In this document: positions 1 to 11,087 of the stretch, piece after piece
Position numbering within the stretch: the first letter of the stretch is position 1
Layout of the letters: each line of letters opens with the position of its first letter
Source: Scilla litardierei
Taxonomy: Eukaryota > Streptophyta > Magnoliopsida > Asparagales > Asparagaceae
Reading direction: 5' to 3'
DNA length: 64,000 nt
Assembly (NCBI GenBank): GCA_030789695.1
Contig: CM061133.1
Coordinates: forward strand, 93,099,248 to 93,163,247
Notes under the pieces: model-generated
What the model saw: only the letters and a program-made list of their open reading frames with translations
Told to the model about the DNA's origin: nothing
Database searches by the model: none
Program-made: the position numbers and the translations under genes

Positions 1-316
1 CCGACCGAAATATCGGGACCATGTGGCACTAGGTACCACCTTTTGGGGTAATGTCTCACCCTGGGTCGAGTCGAATGCCAAGTGTCATGAGTGCTCTAGC
101 CCGTGTTAGCAGGGATTCATTTCTTGTCTTTTTATTTATTTCCTTTATTTCTACACTACGCACTCATATCGTCTACATAGCTCTCACACAACTTAGGTAA
201 GGCTAGTAGCCTTCAAGCCATCCGCCTCCATGTGTTCGATATACCCGCACCCTACACTAACCGTGTACTTGCAATAAAACAACACCACGCTCTAATCATA
301 AACGGGGCGCCAGTCA
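1..316 (+). repeat. 3' part of an Athila-like LTR (family L1)
   Basis: Bases 1-300 closely match 17870-18170, the end of the L1 LTR further right, including the shared block around the word ACTAGGTACCACC. The LTR probably ends with CA at 315-316, a few bases before the tRNA-Asp primer site. Only the terminal part lies in the window. It serves as 5' LTR of the element that hosts the first Sirevirus. The family is inferred from the PBS and from related gag sequence elsewhere in the window. Confidence 0.75.
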
Positions 317-322
317 ACTTTT

Positions 323-340
323 TGGCGCCGTTGCCGGGGA
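323..340 (+). other. Primer-binding site, tRNA-Asp type
   Basis: The 18 bases TGGCGCCGTTGCCGGGGA are complementary to the 3' end of plant tRNA-Asp(GTC) with CCA added. This primer is typical of Athila-like gypsy elements. It marks the start of the internal region and minus-strand DNA priming. Confidence 0.9.
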
Positions 341-540
341 GGCATTCTGTTTGATATTAGCTTAGCTTGGGTTCGTTTGACTAAGCATAAAAACATAAAA
401 AAACAAAAAAAATTGAAACTAATACAATAACCAAGAAATTTTTCCCCCACCATTATATTATCTTTTTGTTATTCTCTTCTACTATTGACGCTCCTCTCTA
501 GTTTTCTTGTTTTTGTTGTCCATGTATCTTTGCTATTACC

Positions 541-733
541 ATGTGGAGACCAAATTTCCATGCTCAGATGGGAGAATACTATTTTGATAAAAGTGGTCAG
601 ATTGAACAATACTATTTTGATCAGAACGCTCAGACGGGAGATCACGTTCTTGATGAGATGCTTGCACATCAGGTTGAAATGCAAGCCAAGAATGAAAGGG
701 GTGATTTTCAACTGGAGTTGGTGAAGAGAGACC
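541..733 (+). pseudogene. Unrecognised ORF, 5' part, split by the Sirevirus
   Basis: An ATG at 541 opens 64 codons that run straight into the Sirevirus insertion. The reading frame resumes exactly in phase at 12818 once the insertion and one AGACC duplication are discounted, giving about 238 codons in all. The N-terminus contains two similar tyrosine-rich stretches (EYYFDKSGQ and QYYFDQNAQ). I recognise no domain: it lacks the gag, protease, RT or integrase motifs expected directly after a PBS. It sits 200 bp after the tRNA-Asp PBS, where gag would normally be, so it may be the product of a non-autonomous element. It is disrupted and unlikely to be expressed as a whole. Confidence 0.6.
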
Positions 734-904
734 TGTAATGCCCTACATAGCTGCTGTACAAGTACTAGAGGGGGGTGAATAGTACTTTAAAATAATTAAG
801 AAGATAATTCCTAATTATCTTGCAAACTCAACCAACAATGCGAAAATGTAAATATTGACAACAAAGAAATGCAATCGCAAACAGACGATATAACGGGTTC
901 GGAT

Positions 905-1105
905 CCACCCAAGTCTCCCCGACTTGTTCCCGGTGATCCTACGTTCCAAACACCCGGATCCCCTCCGGCTACTTGAGTTAGAAACCTCTAACTCAAATTT
1001 GCACTATGAAATACTTGTAGAAAAACCACTACAAGATCAAATCATACACAAATGAAATTGTGACTCCCACAAATCGAGATCACACACAAACTCTCACAAC
1101 TGAGA
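905..1105 (-). other. Leader hairpins in the Sirevirus LTR
   Basis: Downstream of the TATA box lie several short inverted repeats. CAAGTC/GACTTG (910-926) and CCGGA/TCCGG (954-968) both enclose TCCCC. TTGAGTTAGA/TCTAACTCAA (973-996) encloses AACC. CTTGTAG/CTACAAG lies at 1014-1035. The second Sirevirus keeps the same loops with changed but still paired stems. They fall in the R/U5 leader of the predicted RNA. A role in packaging, dimerisation or translation is inference. Confidence 0.55.
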
Positions 1106-1457
1106 GTAAAACACTTACAATAGTAATGTTAATGAAATAAGAAATGCTTACCACAAAAACCTAAGCCTTGAGTAAAACTTACGATTTAGGGCAAAGAGGA
1201 TTTTGGGGAAGATGAAGGCACCAAACCCTAGCTCCAAGATGTTGACTAGCAATGGAGGCCTAGGAAGATGTTGGTGACCTTGGATCAAGCTCTTGGCTTG
1301 AATGGCTCAAAATCAATGTGAATCTCTCTTTGGAAATAAGAGTGTGAGAGAGATTCTTGAGAAATGAATGAGCTTGGAAATGAGAATTAATGCTTCTCTT
1401 TGATTCTCTAAACTTCAATAAATATCAGCCTTGAATGCTATGAAAGCAGCCCTTCAA

Positions 1458-1466
1458 ATATATATA
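1458..1466 (-). promoter_or_regulatory. TATA box of the Sirevirus LTR
   Basis: The minus strand reads CCTATATATATTTG here, 65 bp downstream of the palindrome cluster. The equivalent in the 5' LTR is at 11812-11820. Confidence 0.7.
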
Positions 1467-1530
1467 GGATAGAGGAAAGAGAGATCAAAATTCGTGGCAT
1501 TTAATGCTCCAACGGCTCTATTCTGAAGCA

Positions 1531-2034
1531 GACTAGTCGGTCAAAGAAGGATCACTGACCGACTAGTTCATCAACTAATCGATCGGTGATTCAACATGAA
1601 CCGACTAAGAAGATAGAGAACTAGTCGGTCTAAGAAGACTTGCCAACAGACTAGTTTCACAACTAGTCGATCGATGAGTGTTCTTTGATCGACTAAGAGT
1701 CAAAATAGTATAGGCTGAAATCAAGTTGAACTACTCGGTCTGAGAACAAATTCCAACCGACTAGTTTCTCAACTAGTCGGTCGACAATCATTCTTAGACC
1801 GACTAAAGATAAACAGTAGCTCAGGCTGAAAAACTGAACACAAAACTAGTCGGTCTAAGAAGGATTCCAAACCGACTAGTTTCACAACTAGTCGGTCGGT
1901 GAACCTTATTGGACCGACTAACTGTAAACAGTAAAGAGCTGAAATTAGTCAAGGCATTCTAGTCGGTTCAAGAAGCATTGCCGACCGACTAGATTGCCAT
2001 CTAGTGGTTCGTTCTTCTTCTTGAACCAACTAAC
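1531..2034 (-). repeat. Palindrome cluster (TAGTCGGTC family), LTR copy
   Basis: About 500 bp are filled with alternating ACTAGTCGGTC and GACCGACTAGT arms in units of roughly 110 bp, separated by a spacer resembling AACAGTA. The arms can pair with adjacent or distant partners. Sirevirus LTR palindromes upstream of the promoter are known from maize. This particular sequence is also found in the Tekay LTRs of this window. Confidence 0.85.
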
Positions 2035-2411
2035 AAGCACAAAAAGCCGCGTAATGAAGCGCGAAGCTTCGGGAAAGTTTGTATGGGCTTCTAATAAGAT
2101 CCTAGCTCTAAGATATGATCGTTATGAAGATTAAAACGTAAGACCTACTCAAGGCTTAACAATCTACGAAACGAAGCTAGAAGACTATAAATAAAACTTG
2201 ACGAACCGTCTTCAAATGCTTCGATTCGAATCTCTTGACTTCAATAATGGTCCTTGAGCTTCAACGAAGCTTCAAGTAAGTCTCGAGACGTCGCTTTTGA
2301 TGTTCATAGGAATTTGGCGACGATCTCCATAACAGCGCTCATAAAGAGTTAGTTCACGATATTTATGTTTGTTCATCATCAAAACCAAATCCGGGGAATC
2401 AATACTCAACA

Positions 2412-2706
2412 TTCTCCCCCTTTTTGGTGATGACAAACCAACATAAATAATAATCAAAAATAATGATTCAAATGTAATTTACTTACTCCCCCTGCATTGA
2501 TGACACGTTAATTCCATATTAAATAATAATCATACGCATCAAGCAGACGAGGAAAGTATAAAATGTGAATCCAATTATCGAAATTTAGGATCTAAATCCA
2601 TTTTTATATCTTAACTCCCCTGAATCTAACATATCAAATTAGATTCACGGAACATTGCTTTAAATTATCATTTAGCACATTGTCATTATTAATTCTCTCC
2701 CCCTTT
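2412..2706 (-). other. Multiple polypurine tracts
   Basis: Directly inside the 3' LTR is AAAAAGGGGGAGAA (2412-2425, minus strand). Three further AGGGG(G)AG tracts follow at about 2486-2493, 2615-2621 and 2695-2706. The same four tracts occur at matching distances in the second Sirevirus (58887-59182). The first is the likely plus-strand primer. Multiple tracts are a known Sirevirus trait. Confidence 0.75.
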
Positions 2707-3078
2707 GGCATTAGCAAAAAGAGTGGGAGGAGATCAACGACAACAACAATGGCTACAAATAAAAGCACGAGAGTCGTAGAATACGACCACGGTCCAAATG
2801 ACACCAAAGAAAAATACGAAGTAAATCAAAGCGTGCCAACGAGACCATATTCGATAATCGAAAAATAAAATCATCAAAACTCAAATTAATTTCACGAATT
2901 GAGTTATGGAATATACTCTCCAATATCAACATTCTTGATGAATTAAGTGCATGTAAAACAATTCTATGTTTTCATAGAAATAATTTCTATTAAAACAAGA
3001 AAGTCGTCGGGCGACGAAGTCAACATCAGAGACAAAAAATAAAATAATGTGCACATTGAAGTAAAAGTCAACACGATG

Positions 3079-3104
3079 TGTATATATATATATATATATA
3101 TACA
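3079..3104. repeat. TA dinucleotide microsatellite
   Basis: An uninterrupted TA run of about 12 units lies in the 3' untranslated region of the first Sirevirus. The rest of 2707-3333 holds no gene that I can see. Confidence 0.8.
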
Positions 3105-3333
3105 TGGATACACCAAAAGTATACATCTGCCAACAATAATATAAACGATCCTCAGATCGGGGCACATCATACAACATATGTCACATAGACATCAAAATGA
3201 ACATACAACACAAGTGTATCATCAAAACATCCAAAATACATCAAAAATCCAGAACCACCCAATCTATCCTACCCCACACTCTCACTACAAAATATATCAT
3301 CCAAAGTGCATAGGGTGAGTCCTCCAAGCAAGC

Positions 3334-4899
3334 TCAGAAGGTGGAGGCAGGGTCAGCAACAGCAGCAGGCTCTGCAGGAGGGGTGGTGGTCACTGGGTCA
3401 ACAGGAGTGTCCACAGATGGGAGAGTCGCTACGGGAGTGGCCTCGGGAGCACCAGACGAAGTATCCACCAAAGGAATGGTGGCAGCAGGTGTGCTCTCGG
3501 GAGCACCGGCAGACGTAGCAGCAGCAGCAGACGTACCCTCTGGGGCTCGAGCAGCAGATCCAACAAGCTCCTGGAGCTCATCATCATCCATCTCCTCATC
3601 GTCAGAAACAGACGGAGGAACCTCAATGCCAAAGTGAGAGCAGAGGCGAGCAAGCATCACCTCAGAACGAGAGACATGAGACTCCACACGTCTCAGAAAG
3701 ATGGCAAACTCAGCAAGAGTAGGAGTAGGAGGAGGAGCAGAAGCTGAAGGGGTTGTCTTCTGAACGTGACGAAGCACTGCAAGAGACTTCTTGATGGCCG
3801 TCGCATTCAGAGGAGGACCAAGAGGATGCTCGTCATCGGGAGGGAGAGGGACCTTGAAGTGACGGAAGACGAGTGTCAAAAGGCAAGGGTATGGGATGTG
3901 AGCTGATTTTGTGGACTTTCGGATACATTCGAAAGAGTCCATCTTATCAAGAATAATCCTAGCCCAATTGATCTCGCTCCCCATGAAGAGAGCGTAGATC
4001 AGCTTAAGGAATGGCTGGGATGGCAAGCTCGATGAGCCGTACTTCGGAAGGAGGCACGACTTCAAGATAAGATTTAGAACCCATGTGTTTGGCTTGAAAG
4101 ATTTTGAAGGGACGCCAATCATGGCGGGAGGGATCACATGGAACATCTCAGAAAGCATGGCCTGGTCAAGATCAGAAATATCATCGACAGAGATATCGGC
4201 AGGAAGAAGGCCAGAAGAGGAGACACCAATCAAATCCCCTAAGAATTCTGCCATGAAGACAATCGGTGTCCCCAAGACAGTCGTCTCAATGGAATGGGTC
4301 TCGTCATACTGACCCCGAACACGGTTCGTGTAGAAAAGCTTGATAAGACGGGAGTACGGGTGAGGGTTCGCCTTGGGGTCATGGCAAAGATAGTCGAAGA
4401 GGCCGCTATGGGAAAGAAGATCGGTGAGATGTGGAAAATCAGAGAACTGAACGAAGTGCTCCAATAGCAATGGACAGTGCTCAATACGGTTGTAAGCCAC
4501 GAGACACAACAGGTCATCGCGACACAACGATATATCGACACCACCAACTGGCATGGGAGCCTTCCACTTAGATGGATGAGTGCTAGATCTAGGAGGAGGA
4601 GTAGGAGCCCTAACGGTAGGCTCAGACTCGGGGATATACTCGGTGTCGGAATCCGAAGCACCGGGAGGAGTGGAAGCACAAAATGAGGCTGGACACACAA
4701 GCTCCTTCCTAGGCTTGGGTTGAGAAGATCGGGCTCTAGGTTTAGCAGTCGCCGTCCTCTTCTTCTTAATAGGAGGCGAAGAAGACGATGGATGGGTCGT
4801 TTTGGCTTGGCGTTTGGTTTGAGGGGGGTCCGTAGACGGAGACTCTACGGTCATAGGTGACGGACACGAGGGTTCGATGGGGATACGTGTCTTCGCCAT
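3334..4899 (-). CDS. Sirevirus env-like ORF (third ORF after pol)
   Basis: An uninterrupted 521-codon ORF starts at an ATG at 4899, downstream of pol in the position of the Sirevirus env-like gene. Residues 1-120 are rich in Ser, Pro and Lys with basic patches (KKKRTATAKPRARSS). Residues about 120-390 form a more ordered region with motifs such as GGVDISLCRDD, LFYTNRVRG and VFRHFKVPLPPDDE, resembling the putative plant transposon protein family. The C-terminus is Ala/Thr/Pro-rich and acidic. I see no convincing signal peptide or membrane anchor, so the envelope label is positional. The protein function is unknown. The equivalent in the second Sirevirus shares the core but has an early stop. 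A palindrome block at 5216-5415 lies upstream and may be its promoter region. It is remarkable that this ORF is open while pol is broken. Confidence 0.85.
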   Translation of the reverse strand: MAKTRIPIEPSCPSPMTVESPSTDPPQTKRQAKTTHPSSSSPPIKKKRTATAKPRARSSQPKPRKELVCPASFCASTPPGASDSDTEYIPESEPTVRAPTPPPRSSTHPSKWKAPMPVGGVDISLCRDDLLCLVAYNRIEHCPLLLEHFVQFSDFPHLTDLLSHSGLFDYLCHDPKANPHPYSRLIKLFYTNRVRGQYDETHSIETTVLGTPIVFMAEFLGDLIGVSSSGLLPADISVDDISDLDQAMLSEMFHVIPPAMIGVPSKSFKPNTWVLNLILKSCLLPKYGSSSLPSQPFLKLIYALFMGSEINWARIILDKMDSFECIRKSTKSAHIPYPCLLTLVFRHFKVPLPPDDEHPLGPPLNATAIKKSLAVLRHVQKTTPSASAPPPTPTLAEFAIFLRRVESHVSRSEVMLARLCSHFGIEVPPSVSDDEEMDDDELQELVGSAARAPEGTSAAAATSAGAPESTPAATIPLVDTSSGAPEATPVATLPSVDTPVDPVTTTPPAEPAAVADPASTF

Positions 4900-5215
4900 G
4901 ATCGGGACGAGACACGCGCAATCAAACCAGAATTTGAAAGAAAGAACCCTAAAACAAACCCTAGGTCGACGAAAATTGAAATTTGACCTAGAAGGAAACC
5001 CTAGGAGCTGTGAGAGAGGGAGGAGATATACCTAGGGAGAAGATAGGAGAGATCGGCACTGGCGGAGATGGTCGGAAACTGATGCAATCGACGGAGGAGA
5101 GTGAGGGAGTCGACGAGGTTAGGGCTGAGAGAGGAGGGATGTACAGATTAGAATGATATCTAATCGGTGTGAAGGGGTATAAGTCAACTAGAAGACCAAA
5201 AGACGCAACAGCCCC

Positions 5216-5415
5216 CGACGCAGTTAGTCGGTCACAATTCAAGCGCTGACCGACTAGATGACGATCTAGTCGGCTGGCCAATGAGCGTGAATCGACTAAG
5301 TGCAAACAGTAACTGATGCCAAATTTTGAGCAAGAGTTAGTCGGTCTGAGTTTATTCACTGACCGACTAGAACTGAATCTAGTCGGTCGGCCAATGAACT
5401 TGGACCGACTAAGAG
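5216..5415 (-). repeat. Internal palindrome module upstream of the env-like ORF
   Basis: Two units of the same TTAGTCGGTC / GACCGACTAG module seen in the LTR lie between the end of pol (5664) and the env-like start (4899), with the AACAGTAACTG spacer between them. Orientation matches the LTR copy. About 40 bp downstream the minus strand reads GACTTATACCCC, a weak TATA-like sequence near 5168-5182. A second promoter for the env-like ORF is an inference. Confidence 0.7.
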
Positions 5416-5663
5416 AGTCCAAAAATTTGAAATTTAGAAATTTTGATTTCTCTCCAAATCGCACTTGGACGATACATCGAAATACTCTCACTTATCATTA
5501 TACTACCCCATAAAACATCGAAAATCTCAAATACGACGTTCAAGAATAATTCGAGCAAAAATTCCGAAAATTTAACCAAAAATCCAGAAAATTTCAACAC
5601 ATCTAGCATGAGCATATATAAAAGAAATTTAATATCATGCAACATTATTGAACAATATGAATC

Positions 5664-8600
5664 CTAAAGCTCGGATTCACCCATAATCCCCAATTCTCGA
5701 CGTAACCGCACAAAGGAGTCTTCCTTTAGTGGTTTCGTGAAAATATCGGCGATTTGCTTCTGGGTTTCAACGTACACTAAAATGATGTCCTTTTTAGCAA
5801 CATGATCATCTAAGAAATGGTGACAGACATCTATGTGTTTAGAACGGGAATGGTGTACCGGATTCTTAGAGAGACATATTGCACTTTGGTTGTCCACCAT
5901 GATAGGGCAAGTATCACAGTTTATACCAAAGTCTTTAAGAGTGTGTCTCATCCAAAGAACCTGAGCACACGCGGCACCGGCAGCAATTTATTCCGCCTCG
6001 GTGGTTGAAAGTGATACGGAATTCTGCTTCTTGGAAAACCAAGAGACAAGAGAATTTCCTATAAAATGGCAAGAGCCACTAGTACTTTTCCTGTCGGATT
6101 TGCATCCCGCATAATCTGCGTCACTATATGAGATTAACTCATATGTGCTAGACTTTGGATAATATAATCCGTAGTCGAGAGTGTAACTTAAATAACGGAA
6201 AATATGTTTTACCGCTACTAAGTGAGATTCCTTAGGTTGAGACTGATAACGAGCACATACACATACGGCAAACATAATATCGGGCCTACTAGCAGTAAAA
6301 TATAATAAACTACCTATCATACCTCGATATAGACGAATGTCTACATCTTTCCCGCCCGAATCTTTATCAAGATGTGTAGTAGTGCTCATTGGAGTCTTCT
6401 TCCCAGAGGCATTCTCCATTCCAAATCGCTTGATCAACTCCACCGTGTACTTGGTTTGGTGGATGAAGATTGCATCGTTCATTTGGAGAATTTGGAGACC
6501 TAAGAAATATTTGAGCTCACCCATGTGGCTCATCTCAAATTTATCCTTCATGACATTAGAAAACTCTTCGCAAAGAGTGAAGTTAGTAGCACCGAAAATG
6601 ATATCATCAACGTAAATTTGAACTAAAATAATATCATTATTCGAATACTTAACAAATAACGTCGAATCAACTTCACCATTTTAAAACCCAAATCCAAAAG
6701 AAAGTTCTTTAGACGGTCATACCAAGCTGTAGGAGCTTGTCTCAAACCATAAAGTGCTTTCTTAAGTTTGAAAACGTGATTTGGAAATTTTTCATTTATA
6801 AAACCCGGAGGTTGAGAAACGTAAACTTCCTCAACAACATCTCCATTTAAAAACGCACTTTTTACATCCATTTGAAAGATTTTAAAATATTTATGGCATG
6901 CAAAAGATAACAATAATCTAATAGATTCTAATCTAGCTACCGGAGCAAAGGATTCTTCGAAATCTATACTTTCCTCTTGACGGTAGCCTTGAGCAATTAA
7001 CCGAGCTTTGTTCCGGACGACGATTTGGTTTTCGTCGGTCTTGTTCTTGAAAATCCACTTCGTTCCTATAACGGTGTGGTTCTTCGACGGCAATGGAACA
7101 AGCTCCCAAACCTCATTCCTCTCAAATTGAATGAGTTCCTCCTCCATGGCTATGATCCAATCACTATCTTCGCACGCTTCATTAATATTCTTTGGCTCTA
7201 TTGAGGAGGCAAAGGCACAATGAGCAAAGTAGTTGACTTGAGATCTCGTCTTGACACTATCAAGTATGTTGCCAATGACTTGGTCATGGGGATGGTCACG
7301 AACTGTATGAAGCCGTTTGGGAATACCCTGATCACTAGGAACATTCTCAAAAGATTCATTAGTAGGGTTAGTATCAATAGAATCAATAGTATTAGAATTA
7401 CCAATAGAATCACATAAGACATCCATGGAGTCATCATCATTAATAATTCTAGTCGGGACAAAACCTTCATTAAATGAAACATGAAGTGATTCCTCGATCG
7501 TTGAGGTTCGTTTGTTGTATATCCGGTAGGCTTTGCTACGGGAGGAATATCCAACAAATATCCCCTCATCGGATCTTGGATCAAATTTGTCCAAACTACC
7601 ATACGTGTTTTTAATAAAACATTTTGTGCCAAAAACTCGAAAATGTTTAACTTGAGGCAATCTACCAAACAACAATTCATAACAAGTTTGTTTGGTGCCG
7701 GGCCTCAAAAGTATTCTATTAAACACATAGCAAGCGGTATGTACCGCTTCCGCCCAAAATTGATGGCCATGTTGGCTATCATCAAGCATAGTGCGAGCAC
7801 ATTCCACTAGCGTCCTATTCTTCCTCTCAACAACACCATTTTGAGGGGGTGCGCAAGGGAAAGACAAGGTGTGACTAATACCAACTTCATCACAAAAATT
7901 TGAGAAAGACTCATTCTCAAATTCCCCTACATGATCACTACGAATAGTGACAATGGTGGTTCCAATGATATTTTGTACTTTCTTAACAAATATTGTGAAG
8001 TTTTCAAAAGCATCATTTTTATTACTTAAGGAAAATACCCAAGTAAATCTAGAAAAGTCATCAACGATGACAAGTCCATATCGTGCATTTCCTAATGAAG
8101 CAACTCTAGTTGGCCCAAAAAGATCTAGATGTAAAAGCTCTAGAGGCCGCTTAAATGAAATGCTTTTCTTAGGTTTAGAAGACGATTTAGGAAGCTTGCC
8201 TCATTGACACGAGTCACAAAAGCTTTTCTTTTGAAAGAAAAGCTTAGGAAATCCTTTAATAGAATTTAACTTGGAAAGCTTAAAAAGTGTTCCAAAGTTC
8301 ACATGACCAAAACGTCGATGCCATAAGTGTTGTTCACTTGTGTTGGCAATGAGACATTGTTCATGTGATTTTGGAAGATCTAATATATAAATATCCTTAT
8401 GGCATGTGCCAGAGAATAATACATCATTAGTATTTTTATCCAAAATATGACACATTCCTTTCGCAAAGCTAACTTTGTAACCTTTGTCACAAAGTTGACT
8501 TATTGAAATAAGATTGTGATTTAATCCTTTAACAAGGTAAACATTACTTATTAGTGGTTTAGAAGGATTACCTACTTTACCAACACCAATGATGGTTCCG

Positions 8601-9402
8601 CTCTCATTGCCTCCAAAGACGACATGGTTCCCATTTGCAATGTGCACCACTCCGGAGAGCAATAGAGCATCACCCGTCATGTGTTTTGAACACCCGCTAT
8701 TGAGTATCCAATTATTCTTGGAGCCAAATTTTGATATGGTGCTCCGTTTCTATTTCTTGAGTACCTAAAGATAAACATATCATTCCATGGTACCCAAGGT
8801 CATTGGGTCCTAAAAGATTAAACCTTTGGAAGCCAAGTCCAATTGGACTTAGACTTCCCCACATAATCATCATTATGAACAACATTCATGAAATAAGAAT
8901 TCATGTAAGCTTGTTTTTCATGCATATTGGTGTTCTTCGGGCCCCAAATAGTGAATATTTTGGGAGCCCTATTCCTATTGGGAGCATGCATACATTGTTG
9001 ATTTCTATGTGATACATGTCGTGGATATGCATATGGCACATAATGAAATGGTGCATGATGGTAATCATTCATATAATAATGTGGATGAACATATGCAAGT
9101 GGAGGAACATGTGCGTGAGGGTGTCTCACTTGGTGTGCACGTGCTCGTGGACGTGGTGCATAAAAATCATCATACTTGTGAACTGGTGGAGTAGGATGTG
9201 TGTTCTTACGTGGCATAGTATTGGTGTACATGAATGCATGACCCTTCTTTGGAGGTCCACCCAAAGTTGGTTTCTTTCCAAACGAGGGCGTGTACGAAGT
9301 GGAAGCACCATTGGTAGATGAACTACTAATAGAGTGTTTGCTCCCACTCGTTGAGGCATCGAAAGTTGGCCTAACAAAGGTAGTAGACGATTTGGATGAA
9401 TT
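5664..9402 (-). pseudogene. Sirevirus no. 1 pol (protease-integrase-RT-RNase H), broken
   Basis: Read on the minus strand: a His/Tyr-rich gag-protease linker (9402-8818); a protease whose usual D-S-G reads N-S-G (Asn codon 8699-8701) in WILNSGCSKHMTG; the pre-integrase region HLWHRRFGH; and an integrase core with [17 protein letters not shown] and VVERKNRTL. The RT follows, with [10 protein letters not shown] and an intact YVDD at 6603-6614, then RNase H ending at 5664. Damage: TGA at 8201-8203 in the integrase N-terminus, a one-base deletion near 6680 in RT just before YVDD, TAA at 5988-5990 in RNase H (in STTEAE), and frame loss ahead of the protease. The protease Asp-to-Asn change alone should abolish activity. 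Comparison with the second copy makes the RT and RNase H lesions certain. Confidence 0.92.
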
Positions 9403-11060
9403 TCACATCTTATACCCCAAACCAATGTGGTGATTGGCCGGAAGTAAGTCATTTAAGATATTATCCAAATGATCCTTACCCTTATTGAATTTATTAATTC
9501 GGCCTAATGTGCACTCATACTTCTCGGTGAGAGAATGCATATAAGCATCCAAAGTGGACACTTGCGATGTGAGTACACAAACACGAGATTTGAGATTCTC
9601 ATTCTCGATACTCAAAGTTGAGTTTCGAGAAATCAAATCTACCATCTCGCATTCATCCGATTTCTCAATATGAACATGGTCAAGTTGAGATTTGAGATTT
9701 ACAATCTCATTTCTCAAGTCTTCAACAATGGTGTCGTTGTTGATGACGATAGATTTAGGCGAGGTTTGGAGACTAACTAACTCATCTTTGGTCTTAGTAT
9801 ATCTATTTACTAATTTAGAATATTTAGACCAAATTTGCTCGTTAGCTAATCTAAGATCGTCCATTGTTACCTCATCGCCTTCATCCTCGCTATCATTGGA
9901 GGAAGACTCTTGATCATGCTCCTCTCTAGCCATGAAGCACATGTGTGCTTGCTCCACTTGTTCATCATCCGACTCTCCACTTGAGGAGTCCTCGTCGGAT
10001 TCGGTGAATGTCCAGATAAGTCCTTTCTTGTACCATTTCTTGTACTTCTTTGAATTTTCAAACTTTAGTGCCTTCCACTTCTCCTTGTGTTTGTTTTGAG
10101 GACAATCCGCTTTCATGTGTCCTGGCTTGTTGCATTTAAAACACAAAGGAACAGAGGCGTTAGAAGAACTAAACTTAGATTTGTTCTTGAAATTAACTTT
10201 CCGGAAGAACCGGTTGAACTTCTTTGCCATGAGGGCAATGGATTCCAAGTCCAACTCTTCTTTCGATTCTTCATCATCGGTAGATGTAGATGTAGATGGA
10301 GCGGCCTTGAACGCAATAGCCTTTTTCTTTGGCTCGTCTTGCTTCAAGTAAGACTTCATCTTGTCCTGCAACTTTATTTTGCTATCATTGCGTACCTCAT
10401 AAGACATCAAAGTACCCATTAGTTGAATAACGGTATATTTACTCATGTCATTACCTTCCTCGATGGCGAAGGTATGCTTTTCCCAACAAGAAGGAAGTCC
10501 ATCAATGATCTTTGAGACTTTCTCCTTTTGGGTGTAGGTCTTTCCAAGAGCCTCCAACTCGTTGGTGATGTCGACGAAGCGAGCATAGTACTCCTTCATC
10601 TTCTCACCCTGTTGCATATGAAATAACTCGTAATCTTTATTTACAACTACGAGTTTGGAGTCTCTTACCCTACTCGTTCCTTCATGCAAGATGAGGAGGG
10701 AGTTCCAGATTTGATATGCACTCTTACATGTGCATATCTTGTTGAAGTCCTCGGGCTCCAAAGCGCATTACAAGGCATTCATTTCCTTGGCAGTGCTTAC
10801 CTCCGCGGCGACCTCCGCGGTAGTCCACTTCGCGAAATCTTCTTCTTCGGGCTCGACGTACTCCGTCAACGTGCTCTCCATAGTGAAGTGCTCCGGAGGA
10901 AGGTTTCCATCCGGCATTTCCAGTACCCATAGTTGGTACCGTTGAAGAAAGGAGGCCTAGTCGAGGAGTGTCCTTCCATCACCGAAGAAGCTCCTTCACG
11001 GTTCCTGAAGGTGCTGTAGTCTGAAGATGGACGTACGGTTTTGTTGTCGTTGGAAGACAT
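9403..11060 (-). pseudogene. Sirevirus no. 1 gag, frameshifted
   Basis: The ATG at 11060 lies about 12 bases after the PBS. The N-terminus (RPPFFNGTNYGYWKCRME) is the usual copia gag start. The frame is lost near 10860 and resumes by 10761 with the UBN2-type gag region. A CCHC zinc knuckle, CFKCNKPGHMKADC, lies near 10100-10145, followed by acidic Ser/Asp/Glu-rich segments and a probable coiled coil (about 9480-9790). It ends at TGA 9403-9405, but the same frame stays open beyond it into the linker, so this is probably a nonsense mutation (CGA to TGA) in a once continuous gag-pol. Gag would form the particle and bind RNA. Confidence 0.88.
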
Positions 11061-11072
11061 AGCTAGGTACTT

Positions 11073-11085
11073 GGCTCTGATACCA
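11073..11085 (-). other. Primer-binding site, initiator tRNA-Met
   Basis: The minus strand reads TGGTATCAGAGCC two bases inside the 5' LTR, complementary to the 3' end of initiator tRNA-Met, the standard copia primer. Confidence 0.95.
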
Positions 11086-11087
11086 AA

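Larger units (their letters stand above)
734..2411 (-). repeat. 3' LTR of Sirevirus no. 1
   Basis: The 1678 bp LTR starts TGTAATGCC and ends ATACTCAACA in plus coordinates. It contains, in transcription order, a palindrome cluster (2034-1531), a TATA box (1458-1466) and a leader with hairpins (about 895-1110). It lacks two short segments present in the 5' LTR. Confidence 0.92.

Noticed and set aside
3079..3104. TA repeat as a functional signal
   Set aside because: A simple microsatellite, absent at the matching place in Sirevirus no. 2.
3306..3637. Plus-strand open frames rich in Gln, Gly and Ser opposite the env-like ORF
   Set aside because: They are the complement of its Ala/Thr/Pro-rich C-terminus and have no independent support.
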